64,000 nt of DNA from JASGKO01 sp049840595 (GCA_049840595.1 JASGKO010000038.1:124001-188000), one strand, 5' to 3'; positions 17,364 to 27,728 are shown, counted from the stretch's first letter. Program-made: numbers and translations. The notes: generated from the letters alone by a model not told the origin.

Positions 17364-18353
17364 TTATTGCCAGGTGACCGTCACCGGCTCCGGAGCCGGG
17401 GCGGCCTGGACCTTGATGAAACCGTTTTCCTCCCGGACCGGCAACTCCCTGCCCCCACGGGTCGCATGCACCGCAGTGGCCGCCTTCTCGTCGATGACGA
17501 TGGTCAATGGCACATTGTAGAGTTTGGGATCGAGCGTCCCCGTGAGCAGGCAGGTCATCCCGCCCGCCGTGGGGGTCACCGCGAGTTTGGCGTCGTCCCG
17601 CTCCTTTTGGTAACGCGCGACGTTGGCAAAGGTATCCACCCAGAAGTCCTGCGCGTGGCTCTTCACATACTGCAAGTGCGTGCGAAAGATTTCCGGATCA
17701 GTCAGTGCGGAATAACCGGTGCCGACCGCGTGCGTCATCATCACACCCCACTTCTTTTCCGTCACCAGTTTGTCCGCCCACGCATTGAGCGAAGCCGCCG
17801 TGCTCTTGGCAGAGGTGGCGACCTGAAAGGTCCGGTAGGCCACGTAATACTTGTCGGCGATTTTTTGGACGCCGGGCGTCGAAGCGTTGAACGGAAACGC
17901 GAGCGTGATCGGCGTGATCCCGAGGTGTTGCTTGATCGCGTCGTTGGCCTTGGAGAACTGCGCCTCCACCTCGGCGGGCGGCAGGTTTCTGAGGTTGGGA
18001 TGCGACCAGGTATGGCTGCCAATCTCCTGTCCGTCCTCGGCAATTTTCTTCAACTCCGGCCAGCAAATACTGCCCCAGGCCCGCTTGAGCGATTGCTTCT
18101 TTTCCGCCTCCTCCACCGTGTCGGTGGTCGCCCCGGCGATAACGAAGAAAGTGCCCTTGAACCCGACCGCATCCAGCATCGGCAGGCCCACCGTGTATTG
18201 ATCGCGCAGGTTGTCGTCGAAGGTGTAACTGATCGCCGCCAGGCGGTCGCCATCGAAGTTGGCGATCCGGGCCGTCGGCGTTTCGGCGACGGATGCGCCC
18301 GTGGCAAAGGCCGTCGCAAAGAGAATGGGAAAAAGAGCCGGGGGCAGTTTCAT
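17364..18353 (-). CDS. Secreted polysaccharide deacetylase (CE4/NodB-like)
   Basis: 329 residues with a signal peptide (cleavage near SVAE). NodB motifs are present: YTFDDNLRDQY (catalytic and metal-binding Asp pair, about residue 44) and the metal-binding His pair in GSHTWSHPNLR (about 116). AFPFNAST and MMTHAVGTG are likely later motifs. CE4 enzymes remove acetyl groups with a divalent metal. About 80 residues after the NodB domain form a small beta domain. It is 20 bp downstream of the SGNH gene and is the last gene of an esterase operon with 18374 and 19152. The target could be acetylated pectin or xylan; the sequence does not decide. Confidence 0.85.
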   Translation of the reverse strand: MKLPPALFPILFATAFATGASVAETPTARIANFDGDRLAAISYTFDDNLRDQYTVGLPMLDAVGFKGTFFVIAGATTDTVEEAEKKQSLKRAWGSICWPELKKIAEDGQEIGSHTWSHPNLRNLPPAEVEAQFSKANDAIKQHLGITPITLAFPFNASTPGVQKIADKYYVAYRTFQVATSAKSTAASLNAWADKLVTEKKWGVMMTHAVGTGYSALTDPEIFRTHLQYVKSHAQDFWVDTFANVARYQKERDDAKLAVTPTAGGMTCLLTGTLDPKLYNVPLTIVIDEKAATAVHATRGGRELPVREENGFIKVQAAPAPEPVTVTWQ

Positions 18354-18373
18354 CGTGCGAGTTGATTGAGCGT

Positions 18374-19120
18374 TTACTTGGCGGCTGCCGCGGCGGTGCG
18401 GGCTTTTTCCAGCAACGCCTTCACGGCGGGGAAGGTCACCGCCATGCTCGGGCCGCTGTGCGGGTGGATGCCGTCGCCGACCATCTTCTCATAGTTCGCC
18501 TCGTTCCCAGTCTTCAGCTTCAGCCAGTTGGGATAGTTGTCCACCAGCGCCAGATGATGCTCCTGCGCGTAATGCCGATAGACGTCGTAGTAGCCGTTCA
18601 GGTTCGGGCGTTCGCTACCGTATTTCTTGGTCGGCGTCTTCGGCGAATCCCAGGCGATGTCCATCGTTTGCAGAATGATGTCCGCCTGCGGGTTCTGCTG
18701 GCGGATGGATTTCACCATCTGGTCGAGGTTGGCGGCGGATTGTTCCAGCGAGACGTTCCGGTTGGTCGCCGCATCGTTCATCGAAAATTCGATGAAGACG
18801 AGGTCGGGATTTTTCGAGAGCACGCGGTCCTGCAAATTGGCGACGCCCCAGTCGGAGGCCATCCCTGCTTTCGCCCCGTTGAAAAAAGTCACCAGCCCGG
18901 GATACTGCTGGTTGAAATAGTCATTCACTCCCTTGGCCCAGGCTCCCAGGATGGTGAGGCTCGTGCCATAGACCACAACCGTCTGCTTCTTGCCAGCTTG
19001 CAGGTTTTTGAAAACGGTCGTCGGCAAAGCTTCGTCATCCGCACGCAGGGATTGCGTCGTGGCCAGCACCAGCAGGGGAAGCAATCCGGCGGAAAGTGAA
19101 CGGAGGAGGAAATGTTTCAT
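18374..19120 (-). CDS. Secreted SGNH/GDSL-family hydrolase
   Basis: 248 residues from the ATG at 19120, which gives a signal peptide (FLLRSLSAGLLPLLVLATTQ). SGNH blocks: VVYGTSLTILGAW (Ser nucleophile in GTS rather than GDS), Gly in FNGAKAGMASDWG, FSMNDAATN, and the Asp/His pair in GDGIHPHSG. Likely a carbohydrate acetylesterase acting with its neighbours. It follows the CE6-like gene by 31 bp and precedes the CE4-like gene by 20 bp, so the three are one operon. The leader has a CCCCAA stretch and no Shine-Dalgarno sequence. Confidence 0.85.
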   Translation of the reverse strand: MKHFLLRSLSAGLLPLLVLATTQSLRADDEALPTTVFKNLQAGKKQTVVVYGTSLTILGAWAKGVNDYFNQQYPGLVTFFNGAKAGMASDWGVANLQDRVLSKNPDLVFIEFSMNDAATNRNVSLEQSAANLDQMVKSIRQQNPQADIILQTMDIAWDSPKTPTKKYGSERPNLNGYYDVYRHYAQEHHLALVDNYPNWLKLKTGNEANYEKMVGDGIHPHSGPSMAVTFPAVKALLEKARTAAAAAK

Positions 19121-19151
19121 AGGATTTTGGGGATCAAGGTAGCGGGAGCGT

Positions 19152-19955
19152 TTACTTCTGGAGGGCTTGCATCGCTTTGGCAAAGCGGGCGCCCATTTCC
19201 TTTTGGGAATCGGCGGTGAAATGCAGTTTGTCACCCTTATCAGTTAGCCCATCGGAATCGGCAAAGCCGACCCGCGGCACCACTGTTGGGAGATGCTTGA
19301 TCGCCGCGCGCACGGTCTCCGCTGCGGGCTCTCTTTTCGGATCGAGAAACCCACCGATCTGCCCCACGACAATCGGCAGCTCGGGCTGCCCCAGGTCCTG
19401 CCGCAGATCGCCGAACATCTTGGTCAGGCGCGCTTCATAAGTATCCGCCGTCGCTTGCTTGGTCGCATCCGTCTCGCCCTGATGCCAGAGCACGCCGGAA
19501 ATCGTCCCCACCCCGGCGACCGCTCTGGCCGCGACGAGGGTCCTGACATAATAGTCGCCATTTTTCTCCCAGTGCTTGAGTCCGCTGCCACCGACCGCCA
19601 GCGGCACCAGACCAATCGTCACCTTGGGATTTGCTTTGAGCATCTCGGCGGCAAAGGGAATTCCCGGGCCCGCGCCGGGCTTCGTCCGGCCTTGCACCGG
19701 AAACATCGGATCACGAGCCACCACCCATTGCCCGGCAGCATCCAGCATCAAAATCTGTGGGTTATCCACCTGGGCGTCCAGCTTGCTAGTGTCGCGACCG
19801 GCCATATTGGACTGCCCCATGAGCAGGTAGATGTGAAAATTTTCCTTCGCTGGCAGCGAACCGGCAACCGGCACGGAGGAAGGAGTGGCAGTCGGCTCGG
19901 CGTGCAACAGATGGCAGCTCAGGAGTCCGAAAATGGTGAGGATGAATCGACGCAT
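19152..19955 (-). CDS. CE6/SASA-type carbohydrate acetylesterase
   Basis: 267 residues with a signal peptide (cleavage near LHAE). It carries the motifs of the sialate O-acetylesterase-like (SASA/CE6) family: LLMGQSNMAGRD with the nucleophile Ser (about 49), PLAVGGSGLKHWEK, GVLWHQGETDATK (about 156) and DKLHFTADSQ with the His of the triad. CE6 members deacetylate plant polysaccharides. It is the first gene of the operon CE6-SGNH-CE4. A three-box operator lies upstream at 20193-20237. Confidence 0.87.
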   Translation of the reverse strand: MRRFILTIFGLLSCHLLHAEPTATPSSVPVAGSLPAKENFHIYLLMGQSNMAGRDTSKLDAQVDNPQILMLDAAGQWVVARDPMFPVQGRTKPGAGPGIPFAAEMLKANPKVTIGLVPLAVGGSGLKHWEKNGDYYVRTLVAARAVAGVGTISGVLWHQGETDATKQATADTYEARLTKMFGDLRQDLGQPELPIVVGQIGGFLDPKREPAAETVRAAIKHLPTVVPRVGFADSDGLTDKGDKLHFTADSQKEMGARFAKAMQALQK

Positions 19956-20192
19956 GCAGGCAGTTAGTTCAAATGAGTTGGCGGAAGGCTCGAAATTTTT
20001 CTCAGGGCAGTTTCATTAACTCCGGCGCTGGTCTGCAGTTGTCACTCACCCCGCATTTTACCTATTTCTAACTATTATCAGTCGGTTTTGCGCAATTAGC
20101 AGCGGTCATCATTAACCTCCAGACGGAGCCCTCCATTCGTTTCCGAACCGGAGCGATCCCAAAGTGGAGGCTATCTAAAACGCAACTCATTC

Positions 20193-20237
20193 TGCGCTCA
20201 AGAGCTCAAATACGCAAATGACACTCATTTTAACGCA
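20193..20237 (-). promoter_or_regulatory. Three-box operator upstream of the esterase operon
   Basis: Boxes TGCGCT (20193-20198), TACGCA (20211-20216) and AACGCA (20232-20237) with spacers of 12 and 15 bp. The first spacer begins CAAGAGC, as in the arrays at 27905 and 28022. It lies 238 bp before the start of the gene at 19955 and overlaps the 3' end of the regulator gene. Confidence 0.55.
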
Positions 20238-21433
20238 TCTCCACTTTTACAGAGAGTGCGGTAACGGGAATGCCGCTGCCCGGTGATACGCTGAAAAACG
20301 AGCCGGAACTGCCGCAGGTTGTTGAAGCCACTCGCCGAGGCGATTTTGGAAAGGAGTTCGCTCGGGTTTTGCTTCATCAGGCGCTGGGCCTCCTCCACGC
20401 GCAGCCGGTTGATTAGCGCATAGGGCGCTTCGCCGAGATGCTCCTGGAAGCGCATTTCCAACCGCCGCCGCGACCAGCCGGTGATCTCCAGCAGCCGCTC
20501 GACGCCGAATTTCTCCGACACATGCTGGCGGATGTATTGCACCAGGCCATTGATGTCGGGATCTTCCACCGCCAGCGTTTCCGTGGACTGGCGGGCAATG
20601 ACCCCGGTTGGCGGCATCAAAACCCATTTTCCCGGCTTCGCTTTCCCGGCCATCAAGGTCGCCAGTTCCCGCGCCGCCACCTCCCCCGCCAGGCGGTCAT
20701 TGCGGGCGATGCTGGTGAGCGAGGGCTGCACGTGCTCGACTACGACCGGATCGTTGTCCACCCCCATCACCGCCAACTGCTCGGGAATCTTGATCCCGAG
20801 ATGCCGACAGCTTTCCATGAGCATGTTTGCCCGCAAGTCCGTGCTCGCCATTACCGCCACCGGAGGTTGCAGCGAGAGCAGCCAGCGCTCCAGTTCCTGC
20901 TCCTGGCGCAGCCAGCTCCGGCCGCTGTTCAAATGCGGGGAAACCTCCAGCACCGAGCAGGAGGCCCCGTGATCGTGAATCGTGGAAACGAACCCCTCCC
21001 GGCGCAACTCGCTGAAATAAAGATCGCGGGAACCGTAAAAGCCGAACTTTTGAAAACGCCGCTCCAACAAATGCATGGCGGCCAGACGACCGATTTCCCG
21101 GTGGTCGGCCGTGACCGTCGTCACCCCGGGACTGGGAAAATAGGCGGTAAGATTGACCACGGGAAAAGGCAGCGAGCGCGCGATCTCCACATCGTTTTTG
21201 GAAGCGAAAATAACGAATGCCCCATCGCCATTCCAGCCGCGCAACCACTCCAGGGAAGGGCTCAATCGCTCGGGAAAGCGGATCAAATGCCAGTTGGCCT
21301 CGTTGCGGGCATAGTCGTAAATGCCATCCACCACCGTTTCCACAAACGCGCGCCCATAGGGAAACGCGAGCGCCACCCGTTTCGGGGCGCTCCCCGAGGC
21401 CTTTCCTTTCGTGGGCAATGATGACTTGCGCAT
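20225..21433 (-). CDS. XylR-like AraC-family transcriptional regulator
   Basis: 402 residues. The N-terminal part (about 18-285) is a LacI/periplasmic-binding-protein-like sugar sensor (VALAFPYGRAFVETVVDGIY, AVMASTDLRANMLMESCRHL, LAVMGVDNDPVV, SLTSIARND). The C-terminal 100 residues are a double helix-turn-helix AraC domain (FGVERLLEITGWSRRRLEMR, ASGFNNLRQFRLVFQRITG). This layout matches XylR-type regulators, which bind a sugar and activate catabolic genes. It is the only regulator in the locus, so control of the lyase and esterase genes is a reasonable inference. ATG at 21433 is preferred; a GTG two codons upstream is possible. Single TGCGCA-type boxes lie at 21428, 21465 and 21491, so it may control itself. 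Confidence 0.88.
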   Translation of the reverse strand: MRKSSLPTKGKASGSAPKRVALAFPYGRAFVETVVDGIYDYARNEANWHLIRFPERLSPSLEWLRGWNGDGAFVIFASKNDVEIARSLPFPVVNLTAYFPSPGVTTVTADHREIGRLAAMHLLERRFQKFGFYGSRDLYFSELRREGFVSTIHDHGASCSVLEVSPHLNSGRSWLRQEQELERWLLSLQPPVAVMASTDLRANMLMESCRHLGIKIPEQLAVMGVDNDPVVVEHVQPSLTSIARNDRLAGEVAARELATLMAGKAKPGKWVLMPPTGVIARQSTETLAVEDPDINGLVQYIRQHVSEKFGVERLLEITGWSRRRLEMRFQEHLGEAPYALINRLRVEEAQRLMKQNPSELLSKIASASGFNNLRQFRLVFQRITGQRHSRYRTLCKSGDALK

Positions 21434-21516
21434 ATTCACCCTTATTTAGCAAAAAGGATTCCTTAGCGCAAAACCCATCTTACAAAAAATTGCGCAGGGG
21501 TATGGACCGCTCTACC

Positions 21517-22345
21517 CTACTGCACCGAAGGAGTCGGCTTTTCGGAAAGGTATTTCTCGAGCACCGGTGTAATCGCATCGGCCCAAATTTGGTAGCCTTT
21601 GGCCGAGGGGTGGAGGAAATCGGGCATGATATCGGCCCCGAGCGTTCCATCGGTCGCAAGGAATTTGGCGCCGAAATCGAGATAGATGATCTTGGACCCA
21701 TCGGCCAGCTTGGCGAGGAGTGGGTTGGTGGCATTCACCTTCAAGCGGTAGGGATCGTTCGGCGAAGCGGCGCGTGGGAAGATCGCTTGCAGAACGATGA
21801 CCGCCTCCGGGCACAGCTTGCGATACTGCTGGAGGATCTCCTTCACCCCATCGGCGATCTCCTGCGGGGTGCTGGTGAACTTCATGTCGTTGGTGCCGAT
21901 CATGAGCATGATGACCTTGGGGTGCAGCCCCTGCGCCTGTCCGTGCGCCAGACGCCAGAGCAAGTTCTGGGTGGTATCGCCGGAGATTCCGAAGTCGAAC
22001 GGATGATACTTGGCAAAGGCCGTCGCCCACACGGCACGACCGGTGCGCTGCCAGAAATCGGTAATCGAATCTCCGTCAAAAACGAGGTCGATGCGGGCAG
22101 CTTGCGTGGAAGCTTTGGCGGTGCTGGCCAGCGAGCGCGCCTCCCACTTCGGATCGCGCGTCTCGGGCTCGGCCAGGTGTGGTTTTCGGCACCACGGAAC
22201 TGACCGGCGGCGTCGGACGACGAACCGGCTGCGCCGGGGTGACCGTGGGCTGGGGCAAGACCGACGCCGAAGCCGAGTCGGTGGTCTGGGCCGGGCAAAG
22301 ACTGGGGAGCAGGGCGAGAGCAAGAATAGGAAGCAGTGATTTCAT
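21517..22345 (-). CDS. Secreted SGNH/GDSL hydrolase, one frameshift
   Basis: Two frames join into about 275 residues. The signal peptide MKSLLPILALALLPSLCPAQ and a Pro/Thr/Ser-rich linker are in one frame, and the catalytic domain is in the other. Skipping one G after KTTP (near 22179) restores AEPETRDPKWEARSL. Catalytic blocks: LVFDGDSITDFW (nucleophile Ser), FGISGDTTQNLLWRL, MLMIGTNDMK and the Asp/His pair in MPDFLHPSAKGYQ. This resembles platelet-activating-factor acetylhydrolase-like GDSL esterases that accompany polysaccharide-degrading genes. Probably an acetylesterase for pectin. It follows the terminator of the next lyase gene. Confidence 0.8.
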
Positions 22346-22394
22346 AACAAGTGTGGGGATCCAAAGGTTAGAACGCTGTCTTCCGGCGCACAAG

Positions 22395-22424
22395 AAAACA
22401 GGAGCGGGAATGACCCCGCTCCTG
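22395..22424 (-). terminator. Rho-independent terminator after the PL4 gene at 22450
   Basis: A perfect 10-bp stem CAGGAGCGGG/CCCGCTCCTG with a 6-base loop, followed on the minus strand by TTTTCTTG. The terminator of the paralogous gene (25225-25257) has the same stem. Confidence 0.88.
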
Positions 22425-22449
22425 CGATTATCCCATTTTTCAACGACGA

Positions 22450-24898
22450 TCAGTCGCCATACACCTGCGTCTCATAGAACGAGGCCCACTGGCCGTTATT
22501 CGAGCCGGTGACAGTAACGCGGACATACCGGTATTGCGTGGTGCTGGGCAGCGTGTCGTAGCTCACGCCAGTCGCGGTGTTGCCGGTCTTGTCCACCACG
22601 GTCGTGTAGTTCACGTCATCATTGCTCACGTCGATCTTGTATTGATACGAGGTGGTATCATTCCGATACCAGTTGGTGACCAGCGAGCGGATGGTGTGGG
22701 CCGCTCCGAGATCCACCCGCCACCATTGCGGAAAGGTGGCCACGGCGGAGCTTCCAGCGATTGTCGAGCGCGCCATCGTCGCCCTTGCTGGGATAGTTGC
22801 TGGTGGCATACGAACTGGCGGTGGACGACTTGCCCTGCGAGAGCAGCGTGTCCGTGGTCTGCGCCCCGGCCTCGAGCTGCACGCAATCGTACATGATTCC
22901 ATAGGCGGGAATCACCGGACGACTGCCCGTCCAAGTGCTCGATCCCGTCTTGCGCACGGTGATTTGCACGGTGTTCGTGCCCGCATGGAGCAGGCTGGAG
23001 GCAAACGAGAAGGGATAGACCTGGTATTGTCCGCACAAGACCCCATCCCGGTAGAGGGCGGTATCGTCCGTGGTGTAAGTCCCGTGATAAGTATCGGTGT
23101 CCACATCGGTGCCATTGACGTAAACGTGGAAGGCCCCGCTGCCCGAAGCGCCCGCAAGGGCAAGCGTCAACGTGCAGGGCGTGGGCGGCACGGCTGGGAG
23201 CGTGAAATTGATATTCCAGGCCGGGGCGGCATACGTCCCATCGGCAGCGGCGACGACCGGCTGGGCATAGTACCAGTTGCTGGCCGCCGTGCTGGTTCCC
23301 ACGGTGTAATTCACCGAGCCGGTGGCGCCCACTTCATCCAGGTAGCGGAACCACAGGCCAAACTGGCGGGGCAGATTTCCATAACGGAATTCTCCGGTGG
23401 AGCGGTCCGGCGTGCCGACGCGGAAAAGCAATTGCTGCTGTTGCGGCGGATTCCAGGTCACGGTGCCGAGCGCGGTGGTATTACCAGCGGTCACCACCAC
23501 GTTGTCCTGCTCGAAATCACCGAGCACGCCAGGCACATACGCGTAAACGCTGTAGGTATCGGGGCGCAACTTGGGCAGGGTGAAATTCCCGTTCACGTCC
23601 GCCTGCGTGGAGTAGATGTAGTTGAGCGCGCCCTCAAAGATCCAGTTCAAGCCGGGCTCGGTGACGATGATTTCCGCATTGGCGGTGGATTGACCGGGGA
23701 CCTTGAGCGTCCCGGTAATCGTACCGCGACTAAGCGGATACAAAGTGGTCCCCGGCGAGGTCAGCCACGAATAGGGCCAGGCAGCGACTTCCGCCGCGCC
23801 TTTCGCCTGAGCATCGGCCCAGAGCGCGGCATGACTTGTGCCCGTGTTCGCATAGATCATATAGGGGCCATAGATCTTCTGCCATACCGCGCCCGCCGCG
23901 ATGGATTGATCAGGCGCGGTGCCGATGCCGTGATCTTCATTCGTATTGATATCCATCCCGCTCGCCTGCACGCCGCCGCGCAGCTTGGTCGGACCGCCGT
24001 TGAGATACTCCTGGCTGCCGTTGAGCATCCACACGCCGTACTGGTCATTGGCGATCCCGAAGGCATTCATCGAAGAAGTCTCGGTGCCGGAATACGCGGC
24101 CCAGTCATACTTGGTCCACACCGGGTAGAGATCGTAATTCAAGCCGATCATCTCAAGTGGATTCGGCGTGTAGTAGATCGGCCAGTTCGTCTGGTAGGAC
24201 GAGCCGGTGGGATAGGTGTAGGTGGTGGTCTGCGGCAGTTCGTAGGTGGAATCGGTGATCAAGGTTCCACTCGAAAGCGCGGTGCCCGGGGACACGTTCC
24301 AGACACTCGGGCTGGAATACGAATACACCGTGCCACTGAGGTTGGTATTCGCTTCAGTGGTCCGCTGTTGATAGAGGCTGGCTTGCGGCTGGCTGGCCGT
24401 ATGGTTCCAGACGAGGTAGGTGTAAATCCCTGCCACGCCGGAACGCATCACGTAGTGCTTGGCCACGTCGAACATGCCGTTGGGAAAGTTCGTCGCATCG
24501 TAACCCAGCTCCGGATTGCGGATGGAAATATCCACCATGCTGGAGGTGTTGGTGACCACGCTGTAGGTGGCACCGGGAGAACTGGCCAGCCCCACCCAGT
24601 CATCGGTCGTGCCCGAGACGACGTGCGTGGTATAGTAGAAGCCCTTGCTACCCGCGAGGTTCGGGCTGCCGCCCACGGTGAAGCTGGTGATGGTGGCATC
24701 CGCCTTGGTGATGGTGGCGGAAACCAGCCCGTTGGCCAGAACGACCGAGGTGCCGTTATCGGTGAGGGTGACGCTTTGGGCTTTGCCAATGGTCGTGAAG
24801 GCCAGCACGGTAAAGACCACGGCCAGCTTGGGAACAAGCTCCTTGCGGAGCAACGCGCTGGAACAAAAACGCGACAAGAGTCTGCTTGGTTTTCTCAT
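22450..24898 (-). CDS. PL4-like rhamnogalacturonan lyase with F5/8 type C domain, one frameshift
   Basis: The reconstructed protein has 815 residues, almost the same as the 814 of the intact paralog at 25284. Signal peptide ends near GKAQSV. Domains: PL4 catalytic domain (40-385; conserved VWTKYDW), Ig-like domain (GTITGTLKVPGQS...YSVYAYVPGV), galactose-binding-like domain (FRVGTPDRSTGEFRYGN...MYDCVQLEAG) and a C-terminal F5/8 type C (CBM32-like) domain with FPQWWRVDLGAAHT. The frame breaks at the start of that last domain: after DNRWKL one base (near 22753) must be skipped to reach AVATFPQWW. Three-box operator at 25082-25125; C-rich leader. Confidence 0.85.
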
Positions 24899-25081
24899 TT
24901 TTTCTGGGGGTTTTGGGTTGGGGTCCCAATGACCGAGACGACGCTGGAAACGGCTCTTACGCTGGGGGCAAGGGCGGGAATTATCCGACTGAAAATGATA
25001 ATCCGAAACGAACCGGCAATCGTGTGGGGGAATTGGGAAATAGTTAAACTAACCGCGGTGATTGTTCCCCATCACCCCGTC

Positions 25082-25125
25082 TGCGCACAAGGGACCTTTT
25101 GCGTAAATGAAAACACATTTGCGCA
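25082..25125 (-). promoter_or_regulatory. Three-box operator upstream of the PL4 gene at 22450
   Basis: TGCGCA (25082-25087), TGCGTA (25100-25105) and TGCGCA (25120-25125), spacers exactly 12 and 14 bp, first spacer starting CAAG. It lies 183 bp before the start codon at 24898. Nothing else was found in the 385-bp gap except the terminator of the next gene. Confidence 0.7.
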
Positions 25126-25224
25126 TCACAAGTCACTTAACCTCAGATAATTACAAATATGAAATAATATTAATGTCTGTCTGTCCACCGCTTGAAACCC
25201 GCGACTTAATTCCGTTCCATTCAC

Positions 25225-25257
25225 AAAAAACAGGAGCGGGTGGCATCCCCGCTCCTG
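25225..25257 (-). terminator. Rho-independent terminator after the PL4 gene at 25284
   Basis: Stem CAGGAGCGGG/CCCGCTCCTG (10 bp, 7-base loop) followed on the minus strand by TTTTTTG, 26 bp beyond the stop. Confidence 0.9.
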
Positions 25258-25283
25258 TCGCAAAAAACGGATTTGGGCGTCAA

Positions 25284-27728
25284 TCAATCGCCGTAAACCT
25301 GGGTCTCGTAGAACGAAGCCCATTGACCGCTGGAACCGGTAACCCTGATCCGCACATACCGATACTGCGTAGTGCTGGGCAACGTGTCGTAACTGATCCC
25401 GGAACTGGTGTTGCCGGTCTTGTCCACGACCGTCGTGTAATTCACGTCGTCGTTACTCGCCTCAATCTTGTATTGGTAGGAGTTGGTCGTATTCTGATAC
25501 CAGTTCGTGACGATTGAGCGCAGGGTATGAGCGGCTCCAAGGTCCACCCGCCACCATTGCGGGAAAGTGCCAGCGGAAGCCTGCCAGCGATCCCCGGTGC
25601 TACCGTTGTTCCCTTTGCCTGCCGTATTAATACCGTTGGACGAACTGGCAGCCGTCCCCTTGCTTTGTGAGAGGAGCACGTTGGTGGTCGAAGCACCGGC
25701 CTCCAGTTGCACGCAGTCATACATGATGCCGTAGGCCGGGGCCACGGGGCGCGTGCCCGTCCAGGTGCTAGCGCCTGTCTTGCGGACGGTGATCTTCACC
25801 GTGTTCGTCCCCGCGTGCAGCAGACTAGTGCTGACGTTAAACGAGAAAACCTGATACAGCCCGCGCAGGATCGCATCGCGATCGAGGGCAGAATCATCGG
25901 CGGTGTAGGTGCCGTGATAGGTATCCGTATCCACGTCGGTGCCATTCACATAAACATGGAAGGCGCCGGAACCCGCGGAGCCCGCCAGCGCGAGCTTGAG
26001 CGTGCAGGGACTCGGCGGCACGGCAGGCAGGTTGAAATTAATATACCAAGCCGGGGCGGCATAAGTGCCATCCGCCGCCGCGACGACGGGCTGGGCGTAA
26101 TACCAGTTGGCAGCGGGGTCGCTGGTGCCAACGGTATAACTTACCGAACCAGTCGCGCCCACTTCATCCAGGTAATGGAACCAGAGGCCGAATTGTTTTG
26201 GCATATTTCCGTAGCGAAACTCGCCCGTGGAGCGGTCTGGCGTGCCGACGCGGAAGAGCCGCTGCTGCTGCAGCGGTGGATTCCACGTAATCGTCCCGAG
26301 AGCTGTGGTGGAACCGGCGGTGACCGCAACGCTGTCCATTTGAAAGTCGCCGAGCACCCCGGGCACATAGGCGAAGATACTGTAGGTGCCGGGACGCACA
26401 TTGGGCACGCTGAAGTTGCCCTTGGCATCGGCCTGCGCGGAGAACAGATAGTTCATCGCGCCCTGCCAGGTCCAATCAATACCCGGATTGTCACAGACCA
26501 CGATCTGGGCATTGGCCGCCGACTGGCCGGGAATGCTCAATGTGCCAGTGATCGTGCCCCGACTGATGGGATACAAGCTGCTGCCGGGCGAGGTAAGCCA
26601 CGAATAGGGCCACGCGGCGACTTCGGCGGCGCCCTTCGTCTGGGCATCCGAGTAGAGCGCGGTATGACTGGTTCCCGTATTCGCATAAATCAAATACGGG
26701 CCGAAAATCTTCTGCCAGATCTGACCGGCCGCGAGGCTTTCATCCGGACCGCTGTCTCCCAGGCCATGGCCGTCGTTGGTATTCACGCCCATGCTGTCGT
26801 CCTGAACGGTGCCGCGCAATTTGGTCGGGCCGCCGTTCAAGTATTCCGAACTGGGGTTAAGAATCCATACCCCGTACTGATCATTGGCCGCACCGAAGGT
26901 GTTGAGGAAGGAAGTTGTCGGGCCGGAGTAAACCGACCAGTCATACTTGGTCCAGACTGGGTTTGAATCGTAATTTACGCCAATCATTTCGAGCGCATTT
27001 GGCGAATAATACTTCGGCCAGTTTACGCCGTAAGACGTTCCGGTGGGATACGTATAGGCGGTCGTGGCTGGCAGTTCGTAGGTGGAATCGTAGATGGAAG
27101 TACCGCTGGAGAGGACGCTCCCCGGTGAGTTATTCCACACGTCGCCACCGCAGTAGGAATAAACCGTGCTGCCCAAGGAAGAGAGCGAAGTATCCGCCAC
27201 CACCGTCCGCTGCTGGTAAAGCGCAGCGGCAGGCTGGTTCGCGGTATGGTTCCAAATGAAGTAGCGGTAAAGCCCGGCAACGCCCGAGCGCATCACCAGA
27301 TGCATATCCACGTCGAATATCCCGTAAGGAAAGTTCGTCGCGTCATAGCCCAGCGTAGGGTTGCGGATTGAGATATCCACCAGGCTGGAGGTATTGGTCG
27401 TCACGCTATAAGTCGAGCCACCGGTGGCAATACCCACCCAGTCATCTGTCGAGCCGGAGACGACATGTGTAGTGTAGTAGAAGCCCTTGCTGCCAACCAG
27501 ATTTGGGCTGCCACCGAGGGTCATGGTCGTGACTTTGCCATCGGATTTTTGGATGGTTGCAGAGACGAGGCCATTGGCCAGCGTGATGGTAGTGCCGTTA
27601 TCGGTAAGCGTGACACTTTGGGCTTTGGCGAGGGTGGTTAAACCAAGGGTTGCGAGAACTACCGCAAGCTTGGGAGAAAAACACGCGCTTCGAAAAAAGC
27701 GCGCAAGAAGGCTGCTTTGTTTACTCAT
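25284..27728 (-). CDS. PL4-like rhamnogalacturonan lyase with F5/8 type C domain
   Basis: 814 residues from the ATG at 27728, where MSKQSSLLARFFRS begins a signal peptide; the frame extends upstream without a plausible start. Domains as in the paralog at 22450: PL4 catalytic domain (about 40-385) with VWTKYDWSVYSG, Ig-like domain (GTITGTLSIPGQS), galactose-binding-like domain (FRVGTPDRSTGEFRYGN) and a C-terminal F5/8 type C domain (FPQWWRVDLGAAHTLRS...TQYRYVRIRVTG). Expected to be secreted and to cut the rhamnogalacturonan I backbone while the last domain binds a sugar. This is the intact member of the pair and shows where its neighbour is shifted. It is divergent from the giant lyase gene at 28128. 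Confidence 0.9.
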   Translation of the reverse strand: MSKQSSLLARFFRSACFSPKLAVVLATLGLTTLAKAQSVTLTDNGTTITLANGLVSATIQKSDGKVTTMTLGGSPNLVGSKGFYYTTHVVSGSTDDWVGIATGGSTYSVTTNTSSLVDISIRNPTLGYDATNFPYGIFDVDMHLVMRSGVAGLYRYFIWNHTANQPAAALYQQRTVVADTSLSSLGSTVYSYCGGDVWNNSPGSVLSSGTSIYDSTYELPATTAYTYPTGTSYGVNWPKYYSPNALEMIGVNYDSNPVWTKYDWSVYSGPTTSFLNTFGAANDQYGVWILNPSSEYLNGGPTKLRGTVQDDSMGVNTNDGHGLGDSGPDESLAAGQIWQKIFGPYLIYANTGTSHTALYSDAQTKGAAEVAAWPYSWLTSPGSSLYPISRGTITGTLSIPGQSAANAQIVVCDNPGIDWTWQGAMNYLFSAQADAKGNFSVPNVRPGTYSIFAYVPGVLGDFQMDSVAVTAGSTTALGTITWNPPLQQQRLFRVGTPDRSTGEFRYGNMPKQFGLWFHYLDEVGATGSVSYTVGTSDPAANWYYAQPVVAAADGTYAAPAWYINFNLPAVPPSPCTLKLALAGSAGSGAFHVYVNGTDVDTDTYHGTYTADDSALDRDAILRGLYQVFSFNVSTSLLHAGTNTVKITVRKTGASTWTGTRPVAPAYGIMYDCVQLEAGASTTNVLLSQSKGTAASSSNGINTAGKGNNGSTGDRWQASAGTFPQWWRVDLGAAHTLRSIVTNWYQNTTNSYQYKIEASNDDVNYTTVVDKTGNTSSGISYDTLPSTTQYRYVRIRVTGSSGQWASFYETQVYGD

